DNA from: Methylococcaceae bacterium
Lineage (GTDB): Bacteria > Pseudomonadota > Gammaproteobacteria > Methylococcales > Methylococcaceae
Direction: 5' to 3'
Assembly: GCA_005792805.1 (NCBI GenBank)
Contig: SXQV01000030.1
Coordinates: forward strand, 1-10,306
DNA length: 10,306 bases
The notes under the pieces were generated by a model. That model saw only the letters and a list, made by a program, of their open reading frames with translations. It did not search any database and was not told the origin of the DNA. Positions 1 to 6,662 of this stretch are shown piece by piece (positions within the stretch are counted from its first letter, which is position 1; every line of letters begins with the position of its first letter). The translations under genes were made by a program, and so were the position numbers.

Positions 1-866
1 CCAACGGCTGCGGGAAAACCACCTTGCTGCGGCTCATGCTGGGCCAGTTAGAGCCCACGTCTGGCAAGATCAAGCTGGGAACCAATCTCCAGATTGCCTA
101 CTTTGACCAGTATCGCGCCACACTTGATGAAAATGCCACGGTGATCGATAACGTCGCGCAGGGTAGCGACCGCGTGATGGTCAATGGCCGCAATACTCAT
201 GTGATCGGCTATCTGCAGGATTTTCTGTTCACCCCGGATCGAGCCCGTCAGCCCGTTAAGTCCCTGTCGGGTAGCGAGCGCAACCGCCTGCTGCTGGCTC
301 GACTGTTTACTCAGCCTGCCAACCTCCTGGTGCTTGACGAACCCACCAATGATCTGGATGCCGACACCCTTGACCTGCTAGAGGATTTGCTCATCGATTA
401 TGAGGGTACGGTGCTGGTCGTCAGTCATGATCGCGCCTTCCTCAACAATCTTGTTACCAGCGTACTGGCCTTTGAGGGCGACGGGACGGTCAACGAATAT
501 GTCGGCGGTTATGATGACTGGGTCCGCCAGCGATCAGGTTCTGCCACGGCCACCCCTTCGGCCAAATGGGTCGACGAAAAAGCACCGACGAAACCGTCGA
601 GCCCGACACTGGGCGGTGGTGGCAAAGTCCGCAAAATGAGCTTCAAGGAACAGAAGGAGCTGGAAACCCTTCCACACACCATTGAGCAGCTCGAAACCGG
701 GTTGGCCGCGCTGAATGAAGCCATGACCCAACCCGGGTTTTATCAGCAATCCAGGGACGAGATTACCGCCGTCCAGGCAGCGCTGGCTGAAAAGCAGCTT
801 GCGCTGGACACGGCCTATGCTCGCTGGGAGGTGCTGGAAGCCATGCGAGAGGCGAGTGCAAACTGA
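1..866 (+). CDS. uup: ABC-F family ATPase Uup, 3' part (5' end outside window)
   Basis: This is the second nucleotide-binding domain and C-terminal tail of an ABC-F ATPase. These are soluble, non-transporter ATPases that act on ribosomes or nucleic acid structures. The window opens inside Walker A: reading from base 3 gives NGCGKTTLLRLMLG. Further on are the signature LSGSERNRLLLAR (usually LSGGE, so Gly to Ser here), Walker B LLVLDEPTNDLD and the H-loop VVSHDR. The segment 'DLLEDLLIDYEGTVLVVSHD' and the tail match Uup rather than EttA or YheS: a basic/Ser/Pro linker (about bases 540-640), then a charged coiled coil (MSFKEQKELETLPHTIEQLE onward) ending in YARWEVLEAM, like the DNA-binding C-terminal domain of E. 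coli Uup. The internal TTG at 24 and ATG at 34 are not starts, because homology runs to the window edge. The family assignment is firm and the exact function is inferred. Confidence 0.95.
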   Translation, partial: NGCGKTTLLRLMLGQLEPTSGKIKLGTNLQIAYFDQYRATLDENATVIDNVAQGSDRVMVNGRNTHVIGYLQDFLFTPDRARQPVKSLSGSERNRLLLARLFTQPANLLVLDEPTNDLDADTLDLLEDLLIDYEGTVLVVSHDRAFLNNLVTSVLAFEGDGTVNEYVGGYDDWVRQRSGSATATPSAKWVDEKAPTKPSSPTLGGGGKVRKMSFKEQKELETLPHTIEQLETGLAALNEAMTQPGFYQQSRDEITAVQAALAEKQLALDTAYARWEVLEAMREASAN

Positions 867-901
867 GCAGAATGCTTTCCAACAACTTCCGGGTAGCCAA
901 C

Positions 902-1222
902 ATGAATACGCGACTGATCTTCTCTCTCGGTTTGCTTGCCCTGCTGGGAGGGTGTAGCGAAGAGTTTCTCCGCTCTAACTCCAGCCCCGCCTTTGCCGAT
1001 GGATACAAGGCGGGCTGCGAGAACGGAACCTCAACGGCCAGCAATAAAACGGGCGAATTCGTTCGTGACGACCGGCGTTATCTGGCGGATGACGAATATG
1101 CCCGTGGCTGGCGCTCTGGAAACCAGAGCTGCAATGGTGTCGGCTTCAACGCCAATCCAAATGATCCCATGCAACCCATCGATATCGATGGGCCGCAGAC
1201 GATTGGCGAATATGGGCATTGA
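902..1222 (+). CDS. small outer-membrane-type lipoprotein, DGYxxGC/GWxxG family
   Basis: A 106-aa precursor with a lipoprotein signal peptide: MNTR, a hydrophobic stretch, then the lipobox LLGGC with Cys about 19 residues in. The next residues are Ser-Glu-Glu rather than Asp, which would favour outer-membrane sorting. The mature part carries two related motifs, FADGYKAGCENG and YARGWRSGNQSC, separated by a charged segment with RRYLADDEY. This arrangement occurs in small uncharacterised lipoproteins of gammaproteobacteria; I know of no established function. The tail is rich in Asn, Pro and Asp. An in-frame ATG at 872 would add ten polar residues before the signal peptide. ATG 902 gives a normal n-region, so I prefer it, although neither start has a strong ribosome-binding site. 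The gene follows uup by 35 bases on the same strand and may be cotranscribed. It converges on the phosphohexomutase gene with only 33 bases between the stop codons. Confidence 0.85.
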   Translation: MNTRLIFSLGLLALLGGCSEEFLRSNSSPAFADGYKAGCENGTSTASNKTGEFVRDDRRYLADDEYARGWRSGNQSCNGVGFNANPNDPMQPIDIDGPQTIGEYGH

Positions 1223-1255
1223 TCGCGGGATCGCCTTCCTCCGCCACCGGGAGAC

Positions 1256-2983
1256 TTACACGTCATTGCCCAGCGCGCGCAGAATGCCGCCGGGTTCAGC
1301 GACCGCCATTTCGGCAATCGCATCGGCGCGTTCCTGTGTGTTTGCCACGGCATAAATGCGCAACTCATCGGCATTGCCGGAGGGGCGCATGTGGGCTACC
1401 TCGCCATGACTGAAGCTGATTCTGACTCCGTCGAGAAAGTTGATTTTCAGGATAGCGCCAAACCCCCTCGCTGCTGAAAAATGCGCGCTCAAAGCGGCGC
1501 ACGTTTCCTGAGTGGTTTCGACCCCCTCTGCAGAGGCCGGTAGCGGCTTACCTTCGGCAGAACGAAATTGCAGGGTTGGCCCTGAAAAGTCGATTTCACA
1601 CACCATCGGGTCACCCGGTGAAAAGCGCCGAAGAATGGCCAGGCTTTTTTTTCGGGGAAACTCCTTGATGAGCGCCGCGCGACTGTAGCGTTGCGGCAAG
1701 CGATCAAACAGTTCGATCAGACTCACTCCCTGTTCTTGGGCAGACGCCAGAACCGCGACCATGGGTAATACCGCATCGCGGGTGGGTAGGGCCGAGAGGC
1801 TTTTGCCGCGCCGGTGAAAGATCGAGCCCGTCAGAAAGCCGCCGTTGGCCTCCCAGCCGCAGACGGCGGATCTGCCTTTGGCCAGGGCCGCTTCCATGCC
1901 GGCAATCACAAAGGGCGAACCAATACGGGTTTTCGGCTCCAGGCAACCGCTTAGCTCGCTCTGGTCGATGGCGTCATTGCAGCTGATGGGTACCACCACG
2001 GCATCTGCGCCCAGATACTCCGCCGCAATCATGCCCACCAGGTCGCCAGCGAAGAAGCGGGCTCGCCCCGTTCCCGCAACGCCCAGAATCAGAGGTCGAT
2101 CACTGTCACCATCGGTTGAGACCAGCGCGTCCACTTGGCCATGCGACTGAATCACTGCATCCAGCATGGCCTGCATACGTTTTAGCTGAATGGCGTCGAT
2201 ATTTTCGGTATCGATGGGTACGAACTGCTCGCTGCGCCCGGCCTCGATGACTTCCGCGCCAAGCGCCCGCAAAATCGACGGCACCAGATCACGGCCCACG
2301 GCTGAATGCTGGTAGAAGACCACACGCCGTCCGCTCAGGGCATCGGGGCCGATAAAGTCAACGAACCGCCGCTCATAGGCCAGCGACGCCGAAGGATCAA
2401 CGACCGGTAACGCCCGATGCCCCGATTTGAACTGGCCATTCGCGGCAAAGGGCGACGTAGCGAAGGGGAGGGAATAAACACGCTGCCGGACCACATCGAC
2501 CTGAGCGTTAACCGGGGGTTCATGCCTTTTCAGCAACTCCCCCCGTGAGGTATTGGTTTTGTAGCCATTCCGGTCGAAGGGGATATGGCTCCCCGTGACC
2601 ATCATGCTGCCTTTGGCATGAGTGATGGCATAGGCGGTCAGGGCCGGGGTCGGCAGTGACCCCAGGTAAACCGGCCGCATGCCCGCCTCGCGAATGGCGG
2701 CCTCAATGGCTTGGGCTAGTTCGCCGCGTCCGGACGGAGCCTCCACCAGTACGGTTGAGCTGGGCCGCAAATCGCTGCCGAAGTAGAAAACGTCACCCTG
2801 AATAATTCCCCCCTCAGCCAACGGCAGGGATTGCAGATATTCCAGTTCTGCCAGCGCATTGATAAAGACTTCCAGCTGCGTCAAATCCGCCAGCAGCCCG
2901 CGCCGGCCACTCGTGCCAAAAGCGAGTGGGCGAGGGGAATGATCGAGATGAGCGGCAAGTGAGCCAGGAGCAGGAGTGGTCAT
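1256..2983 (-). CDS. alpha-D-phosphohexomutase (phosphomannomutase/phosphoglucomutase type)
   Basis: A 575-aa cytosolic enzyme of the family that interconverts hexose 1- and 6-phosphates, supplying nucleotide-sugar precursors for polysaccharide or envelope synthesis. Counting from this ATG, the landmarks are FGTSGRRG near residue 22, the phosphoserine loop VTGSHIP (Ser at about 132), the Mg-binding loop DGDSDR at 291-296, the sugar-recognition loop GWEANGG at 376-382, and the C-terminal phosphate-binding loop RPSGNADELR at 533-542. All four domains are therefore present and intact. The sugar loop has EANGG rather than the common GEMSGH, which fits a divergent subfamily, so mannose or glucose specificity cannot be read from the motifs. 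It is longer than the typical 450-470 aa bacterial PMM/PGM. A TTG at 3001 would add six residues and has a G-run just upstream. I chose ATG 2983 because the candidate promoter would start RNA at about 3004. Confidence 0.93.
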   Translation of the reverse strand: MTTPAPGSLAAHLDHSPRPLAFGTSGRRGLLADLTQLEVFINALAELEYLQSLPLAEGGIIQGDVFYFGSDLRPSSTVLVEAPSGRGELAQAIEAAIREAGMRPVYLGSLPTPALTAYAITHAKGSMMVTGSHIPFDRNGYKTNTSRGELLKRHEPPVNAQVDVVRQRVYSLPFATSPFAANGQFKSGHRALPVVDPSASLAYERRFVDFIGPDALSGRRVVFYQHSAVGRDLVPSILRALGAEVIEAGRSEQFVPIDTENIDAIQLKRMQAMLDAVIQSHGQVDALVSTDGDSDRPLILGVAGTGRARFFAGDLVGMIAAEYLGADAVVVPISCNDAIDQSELSGCLEPKTRIGSPFVIAGMEAALAKGRSAVCGWEANGGFLTGSIFHRRGKSLSALPTRDAVLPMVAVLASAQEQGVSLIELFDRLPQRYSRAALIKEFPRKKSLAILRRFSPGDPMVCEIDFSGPTLQFRSAEGKPLPASAEGVETTQETCAALSAHFSAARGFGAILKINFLDGVRISFSHGEVAHMRPSGNADELRIYAVANTQERADAIAEMAVAEPGGILRALGNDV

Positions 2984-3010
2984 CAGGAAGGCTTGGATCA
3001 ATAAACCCCC

Positions 3011-3039
3011 ATGATCCCGCCAGGCACCGGATTAGTCAA
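3011..3039 (-). promoter_or_regulatory. candidate sigma-70 promoter for the phosphohexomutase gene
   Basis: On the minus strand, TTGACT (3039-3034) and GATCAT (3016-3011) are separated by 17 bases. The -35 matches 5 of 6 and the -10 matches 4 of 6 consensus positions. Transcription would start near 3004, leaving about 20 bases before ATG 2983. This is from sequence match only. Confidence 0.35.
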
Positions 3040-3081
3040 AAGGCCTGGGAGGGGAAGAATTTTTCTTGCCATCCGGTCCAC

Positions 3082-3213
3082 TCAAGCCTTGATGGCAGCT
3101 ATTTCATCCAGATTGATGGCCCGGCGGTCTTTTCCAGTTTTCTTCGCCTGGAAGATGGCTGACACTTGTTGGAATAGATGGCTTATCGGCGCGTTCACCC
3201 ATCCCTTGGCCAC
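3082..3213 (-). CDS. possible small ORF, 43 codons, unrecognised
   Basis: An open frame on the minus strand begins at GTG 3213 and ends with TGA at 3082-3084. It encodes a basic, amphipathic peptide ending in KDRRAINLDEIAAIKA, whose composition looks more protein-like than most chance frames here. A GGAGG motif lies about 12 bases before the GTG, which is a long spacing. The frame stays open upstream to a TAA near 3265, so it could also be the end of a decayed gene. It lies about 100 bases upstream of the phosphohexomutase gene on the same strand. I recognise no family, and it may be spurious. Confidence 0.25.
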   Translation of the reverse strand: MAKGWVNAPISHLFQQVSAIFQAKKTGKDRRAINLDEIAAIKA

Positions 3214-3478
3214 TCGAACCCAGAACCTCCGGGCATGTTTTCTTAAGCTAAGAAGCCAGCATTACTCACCCTGATCGGGCAAAAACAGTTTGCGGCAACC
3301 CCCCTAAAATGGGAAACTAACCCCGTTGATTTGATGGGGTTCGCTATGAATCGGCCAGTCAAACGTGCATGAGATCAAATCTTCGCCTGGTTACACACCC
3401 AGGCGATGGAAAGCGGCGCCAAGTCCATCTGATCAGAAAATCACGGGGCCGCCCTCTACAAGCATCGAAACACACAAT
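3214..3478. other. intergenic region upstream of tRNA-Leu, no gene seen
   Basis: Together with 3002-3081 this makes about 480 bases between the phosphohexomutase start and the tRNA, with no convincing gene apart from the doubtful small ORF. The one clear structure is a short hairpin, AACCCC (3319-3324) with GGGGTT (3336-3341) and an 11-base loop. It has no T-run, so I do not call it a terminator. A TAAAAT at 3305-3310 lacks a properly spaced -35. I could not identify the tRNA promoter. Confidence 0.5.
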
Positions 3479-3565
3479 GCCTCGGTGGCGAAATTGGTAG
3501 TCGCAAGAGACTTAAAATCTCTCGACCTAACGGTCGTGCCGGTTCGACCCCGGCCCGAGGCACCA
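3479..3565 (+). tRNA. tRNA-Leu (anticodon UAA)
   Basis: An 87-base class II tRNA folds completely by eye. The acceptor stem is GCCTCGG (3479-3485) with CCGAGGC (3555-3561), followed by discriminator A and an encoded CCA (3563-3565). The D stem is GCG/CGC (3488-3490 with 3502-3504). The anticodon stem is AGAGA/TCTCT around loop CTTAAAA, with anticodon TAA at 3513-3515, reading UUA. The long variable arm is CGACC/GGTCG (3523-3527 with 3532-3536). The T stem is GCCGG/CCGGC around TTCGACC. The long variable arm together with the UAA anticodon fixes it as leucine. It stands alone, and its 3' side carries a toxin-gene remnant, fitting tRNA genes as common insertion sites. Confidence 0.98.
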
Positions 3566-3604
3566 GACACGCATTTTAAGACGTTCAACGACACCCACAG
3601 AACC

Positions 3605-3709
3605 CGCATCCACCAAAGGGCTGGCTGGCTCTGCTATCACCTGCGCAACGGCAAAGGCGATCATTTCATTTGGTTTAGCCCGGTCAGCGACCGCCCTTTT
3701 GTCGTCGAC
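3605..3709 (+). pseudogene. HicA-family toxin gene remnant
   Basis: A stretch of about 35 codons reads RIHQRAGWLCYHLRNGKGDH, then FIWFSPVSDRPFVVD. This matches the core of the HicA mRNA-interferase fold: a GW segment, then GKGDH/GSH carrying the catalytic His, then IWFSP and FVVD. HicA toxins are usually about 60-90 aa and continue after FVVD with a conserved HTA-containing helix. Here that helix is missing, and the reading runs into the antisense of the convergent L,D-transpeptidase gene. There is no start codon with a ribosome-binding site in front, and no hicB antitoxin gene follows. The open frame reaches back through the tRNA, which is not meaningful. I read it as a broken relic left 40 bases after the tRNA, probably from an old integration event. 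The family call rests on motif memory. Confidence 0.6.
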
Positions 3710-3711
3710 AT

Positions 3712-5370
3712 TTACCGCAGAGAGGGGAAACCCTTGGACAGGAGCTCCTGCAAAGTTCGGTCATGGCCGTAGATGTCCTCGAAGAAGCTAACCGTCCCAT
3801 TCGGGTCAGCCATTACCGTCGAATAAAGAATGTAGACCGGGATAGTGTTCTTCAGGCTGATAGTCTTGTTATCCACGCCTTCCACGTACTTCTGAATGCG
3901 CTCCATGGGCCAGCCCCCATTTTCCCGCAACACCCATTCTGCCAGTTTTGGTGGATCTTCTACCCGGATACAACCGTGACTGAAATCCCTGCGATCACGC
4001 TTGAACAAGCTCTGGCTCGGTGTGCCATGCAGGTAGATGTTATTGGTATTGGGGAAGGAGAACTTGATCTTGCCCAAGGCGTTTTTTGGTCCGGGTTTCT
4101 GACGAATACGATATCCGCCCGCGCCGTTGCTCACCAGCTCCATGTTGTGTTTTGTCAGATACGCCGGGTTCCTGTCGATAATGGGCCCGAGCTCCTTCCT
4201 GGCGATGCTGGGCGGGACATTCCAGTAGGGTCTAAAGGTCACCATGCTCATGTCTGAATGGAAGACCGGCGTACCATGGCCATCGATGGCCTGGCCGACG
4301 ACCACATTCATCTCGATATCATAAGAACCGGGACCCTCACCCGTTTTTGCCCCGTAGAGCTTGAAGGAGGGAATGTTAACGATGAGATAAGTTCCCTGCA
4401 CTTCCGGCAACCAGCGCAGGCGCTCAAGCCCGATCTCGATCTGCCCGACTCGCTCAGCGATCGGCGTAGAGAGTCGCGCCAGCGTGTTCTTGCCGATGAT
4501 GCCGTCATCTCCCAGCCCATGCCGAATCTGAAACGACTTGACCGCCCCGGCCAGAACCGGGTCGTAGACCTCCGGGCTTCCGGCCGCAGGTTCCGGCGTT
4601 TTGAGATCGCCCAACGCCTCCAGCAGCTTGCGCAGTGCCGGAATGTCCTTATGCGTCATGCCCGGCTCCAGCTTCGCCGGAAAAGTGAACTTCATGCCAG
4701 GCAAGTCAGCCGCCAATTTTCGGTAACGCCGCAACGCTTCCTTCAGTGGCTGATACATCGGGAAACGTGGCTCCAGTCCGGCAATGACCTCGCCTGGATT
4801 CGGGCTTTGACTGATGGCGCGCACACTCAGCGGGACATCCACCTGACGGGGACCGGCCTCCAAAGCAAACCCGACCGTGCGGGGATTGATCCGGCCCTGG
4901 TGCAGATGAGTCACGTAGCGAATGGCCGCAACCGATAGAGCCGCATCAAATCTGGCTTGAGCAGAAACATCGCCAGACAGTAATGCCGAACTCTCCAGCC
5001 AGTTCGACAGAAGTTCAGCGTCATAATCAACCGCACGCAGCCCCTGATCGTCCGCCCGGGCCAGGAGTTGCACCATGTCCCGCGCCTGAGAGGCCGGATG
5101 ACCCTCCTTGACCCAGATCGGCTCAGCGGTTTCGCCATAAAGCCGGGTGAGCGTCTGACTGACATCGGAAAAATTGCCCCAATGGAGTTCAGGCAAACGG
5201 CCCGCCTTCAGAATGGCCTGAATCCCCCCGCTGACGGTGTCTTCAGCCCTCACCGACCCACTCAGAAAAATCAGCAGCACGCTCAAGCTGACAAGGAACG
5301 CGGGCATGACCGTTTTGTGAGCAAAAGAGGCGCACAGGGGCTCTCGGGAGTGAACAGGGCTTGGAGTCAT
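3712..5370 (-). CDS. L,D-transpeptidase, YcbB/LdtD type (YkuD domain)
   Basis: A 552-aa periplasmic peptidoglycan enzyme that forms 3-3 (meso-DAP to meso-DAP) cross-links or attaches groups to the peptide stem. The N-terminus has about 21 polar residues, then a hydrophobic segment (VMPAFLVSLSVLLIFLSGSV) ending ...VRAED, acting as signal peptide or anchor. Residues about 50-235 resemble the helical scaffold of YcbB proteins. A peptidoglycan-binding domain follows at about 236-300 (VKSFQIRHGLGDDGIIGKNT). The catalytic YkuD domain is at about 326-485 with IYLHGT (His 448) and SHGCIRV (nucleophile Cys 467, Arg 469). All key residues are present, and the length is near the 615 aa of E. coli LdtD. 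An alternative start at 5307 would begin directly at the signal peptide; neither start has a clear Shine-Dalgarno. The gene lies 38 bases after the interrupted DUF2076 gene on the same strand, and its end abuts the HicA remnant. Confidence 0.95.
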   Translation of the reverse strand: MTPSPVHSREPLCASFAHKTVMPAFLVSLSVLLIFLSGSVRAEDTVSGGIQAILKAGRLPELHWGNFSDVSQTLTRLYGETAEPIWVKEGHPASQARDMVQLLARADDQGLRAVDYDAELLSNWLESSALLSGDVSAQARFDAALSVAAIRYVTHLHQGRINPRTVGFALEAGPRQVDVPLSVRAISQSPNPGEVIAGLEPRFPMYQPLKEALRRYRKLAADLPGMKFTFPAKLEPGMTHKDIPALRKLLEALGDLKTPEPAAGSPEVYDPVLAGAVKSFQIRHGLGDDGIIGKNTLARLSTPIAERVGQIEIGLERLRWLPEVQGTYLIVNIPSFKLYGAKTGEGPGSYDIEMNVVVGQAIDGHGTPVFHSDMSMVTFRPYWNVPPSIARKELGPIIDRNPAYLTKHNMELVSNGAGGYRIRQKPGPKNALGKIKFSFPNTNNIYLHGTPSQSLFKRDRRDFSHGCIRVEDPPKLAEWVLRENGGWPMERIQKYVEGVDNKTISLKNTIPVYILYSTVMADPNGTVSFFEDIYGHDRTLQELLSKGFPSLR

Positions 5371-5408
5371 TAGCGGTTAGTTAGTCAATCAGCAGAAGCA
5401 CAATAAGA

Positions 5409-6080
5409 TCAGACATCAACGCTGTTTGCATCATCGTCATAGGAATCCTCCCAGTCGTCCTCGTCAGCAATGGGGGTATTTTCCTCGGAACTGGCGATTG
5501 AGCCATCAGGATGGCCGGCGGGCTCATTACCGTAGTACTGGTTGATGGTCACATTCTCCGGTGCGTGTTCCCCCTCATCGAAGGCCGCCTCGGAATAGCC
5601 GCGTCCGTGGTCATGGTGATCCATCAGGCTCTCGATGCCATGAAAAAGGAACGCACCGCCAGCCACGCCCGCCGCCGTGGTTGCCGCTGCCCCCAGAAAA
5701 CCACCCCAGGGACTCGCTGCGCCTGCCGGCATGGCCGCTGACACCTCCCTGGGTGCCACAGCAGCCGGTGGGGACGAATGCTGCGCTCGCGGCGACGGCG
5801 ACGCCCAGGGGTCCGAATTCAGAAATCCAGCCTGGGAAGCCCCGATTGGCTGGCTATTGGCTCGATCCAGTTGCTGTTGCAGACGGCTGATCTGGGCCTT
5901 GGCTGCACTGAGAGCCTGATCCTGTAGCAACGCCTTCTGTACCAGTCAATACAGCGCATCCGGCTGGGTCGATGCCGCCTGGCGAATCAGGCTGTCGGCT
6001 TCCGGGTGCCTGGTGACCCCACGGATATTTGAAAGCTGGTTGAGGAACTCGCTCAATAGTCGTTTTTCTTCGTTGGTCAT
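5409..6080 (-). pseudogene. DUF2076 family protein gene with in-frame TGA
   Basis: Read straight through, this is a 223-codon gene of the DUF2076 family, whose role is unknown. ATG 6080 follows CAGGA at a 9-base spacing, a good start. The first 44 codons (MTNEEKRLLSEFLNQL to PDALY) match the family N-terminus. A TGA at 5946-5948 then interrupts, and the same frame resumes immediately with LVQKALLQDQALSAAKAQIS, exactly where the family continues into a coiled coil. After this come a Pro/Ala linker, a Gly/Ala-rich hydrophobic segment (GGFLGAAATTAAGVAGGAFL) typical of the family, and an acidic tail (DEDDWEDSYDDDANSVDV). Nothing else is damaged and there is no frameshift. It could be a recent nonsense mutation, a sequencing error or, less likely, read-through. 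A TTG at 5930 could in principle restart translation, but the residues before it are clearly family sequence. Confidence 0.82.
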
Positions 6081-6106
6081 CAAATTTAATCCTGGAATTG
6101 GCTGAG

Positions 6107-6123
6107 GCGGTTCAGGGAACCGC
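6107..6123 (-). promoter_or_regulatory. perfect hairpin in the leader of the DUF2076 gene
   Basis: GCGGTTC and GAACCGC form a perfect 7-bp stem with a 3-base loop. It lies 27 bases upstream of ATG 6080, just before the ribosome-binding site. No T-run follows on either strand, so it is not a standard terminator. It could influence translation or RNA stability, or be a small protein-binding operator. The function is not shown. Confidence 0.35.
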
Positions 6124-6152
6124 ATGGAACGATCACAAAACGGAAAAATCAT

Positions 6153-6444
6153 CGGCCAGCCTCGGCGAATATCGGCCTTGACAATGATGTGATCCGGGCC
6201 GGAGCCATCATCATCGTTGCAGTTGGCTGTGCCATATCATCATTCATACAGTCCGTAAGTATCGGCTGAATAAACCCGGCAATTTCATGAGAGGGGGTGG
6301 CGGAATCACACAAAGGCGTTGAAATACAGCTCTCTAGGCGGTATTCCGGCAAATTCCGTCTATGCCAGATTGTACACGTGACCCAATGACTTGCGGACAA
6401 CTTGGGCGTCGTCCAATTGGTGCCACTTCGAAGGAGGATCGATC
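6153..6444. other. intergenic region without a recognisable gene
   Basis: About 290 bases with short open frames on both strands, none with a credible start, ribosome-binding site or family likeness. I looked for a start and promoter for the DUF2076 gene further upstream and found no convincing pair of hexamers. The left boundary of the AT-rich two-gene module lies between here and the repeat that follows. Confidence 0.5.
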
Positions 6445-6500
6445 AGCCCGCAGGCGGCGGCTAAAGCATCGCCGCAACCCGGCAAAACAGACGGGCTGGC
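6445..6500 (+). repeat. direct repeat, copy 1 (REP-like, left of the two-gene module)
   Basis: This copy is built of four blocks that recur in the same order to the right of the module: AGCCCGCAGGC (6445-6455), AAGCATC (6464-6470), GGCAAAACAG (6481-6490) and ACGGGCTGGC (6491-6500). Between the second and third blocks it has GCCGCAACCC, which copy 2 lacks and copy 3 keeps. On the minus strand AGCC and GGCT within the first part can pair as a short hairpin, as in REP elements. Confidence 0.7.
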
Positions 6501-6529
6501 CGTTGGGAACAGTCGCATTGCATCCAGCA

Positions 6530-6557
6530 TTGACAGACAGATGCATCCTGGTGTAAA
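6530..6557 (+). promoter_or_regulatory. candidate promoter for the two-gene module
   Basis: A perfect -35 TTGACA (6530-6535) is followed after 16 bases by TGTAAA (6552-6557), which matches 4 of 6 positions of the -10. The start would be near 6565, giving a leader of about 100 bases before ATG 6663. The leader contains GGAGC (6580-6584) able to pair with GCTCC (6595-6599). This is from sequence match only. Confidence 0.4.
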
Positions 6558-6662
6558 TGGCTGGCCGGTATGGGATGGTGGAGCTTTGGCTTTTGCTCCG
6601 GGGCAGACCGAATAACCCGCGATATTTCAATAAACACGGCATCACAACAAGAGGAGAGCGGT

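Noticed and set aside
3319..3341. Rho-independent terminator before the tRNA
   Set aside because: The AACCCC/GGGGTT hairpin has an 11-base loop and no T-run.
3365..3772. 135-codon plus-strand frame spanning the tRNA
   Set aside because: It reads through the tRNA-Leu gene and into the antisense of the transpeptidase gene. Only its central 35 codons (HicA remnant) resemble a protein.
4258..4938. 226-codon plus-strand open frame
   Set aside because: It lies entirely antisense to the L,D-transpeptidase gene, whose motifs are complete; it has no family likeness.
5946..5948. Selenocysteine codon at the DUF2076 TGA
   Set aside because: The family is not known to contain selenocysteine or Cys at this place, and I see no clear SECIS-like stem directly after the codon.
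6149..6400. Minus-strand 83-codon frame upstream of the DUF2076 gene
   Set aside because: There is no ribosome-binding site, the composition is low-complexity Met/Ala/Ser, and it resembles no family I know.
6570..6662. N-terminal extension of the 384-aa protein from ATG 6570
   Set aside because: It would place 31 polar residues before the signal peptide, overlaps the predicted leader, and lacks the ribosome-binding site that ATG 6663 has.
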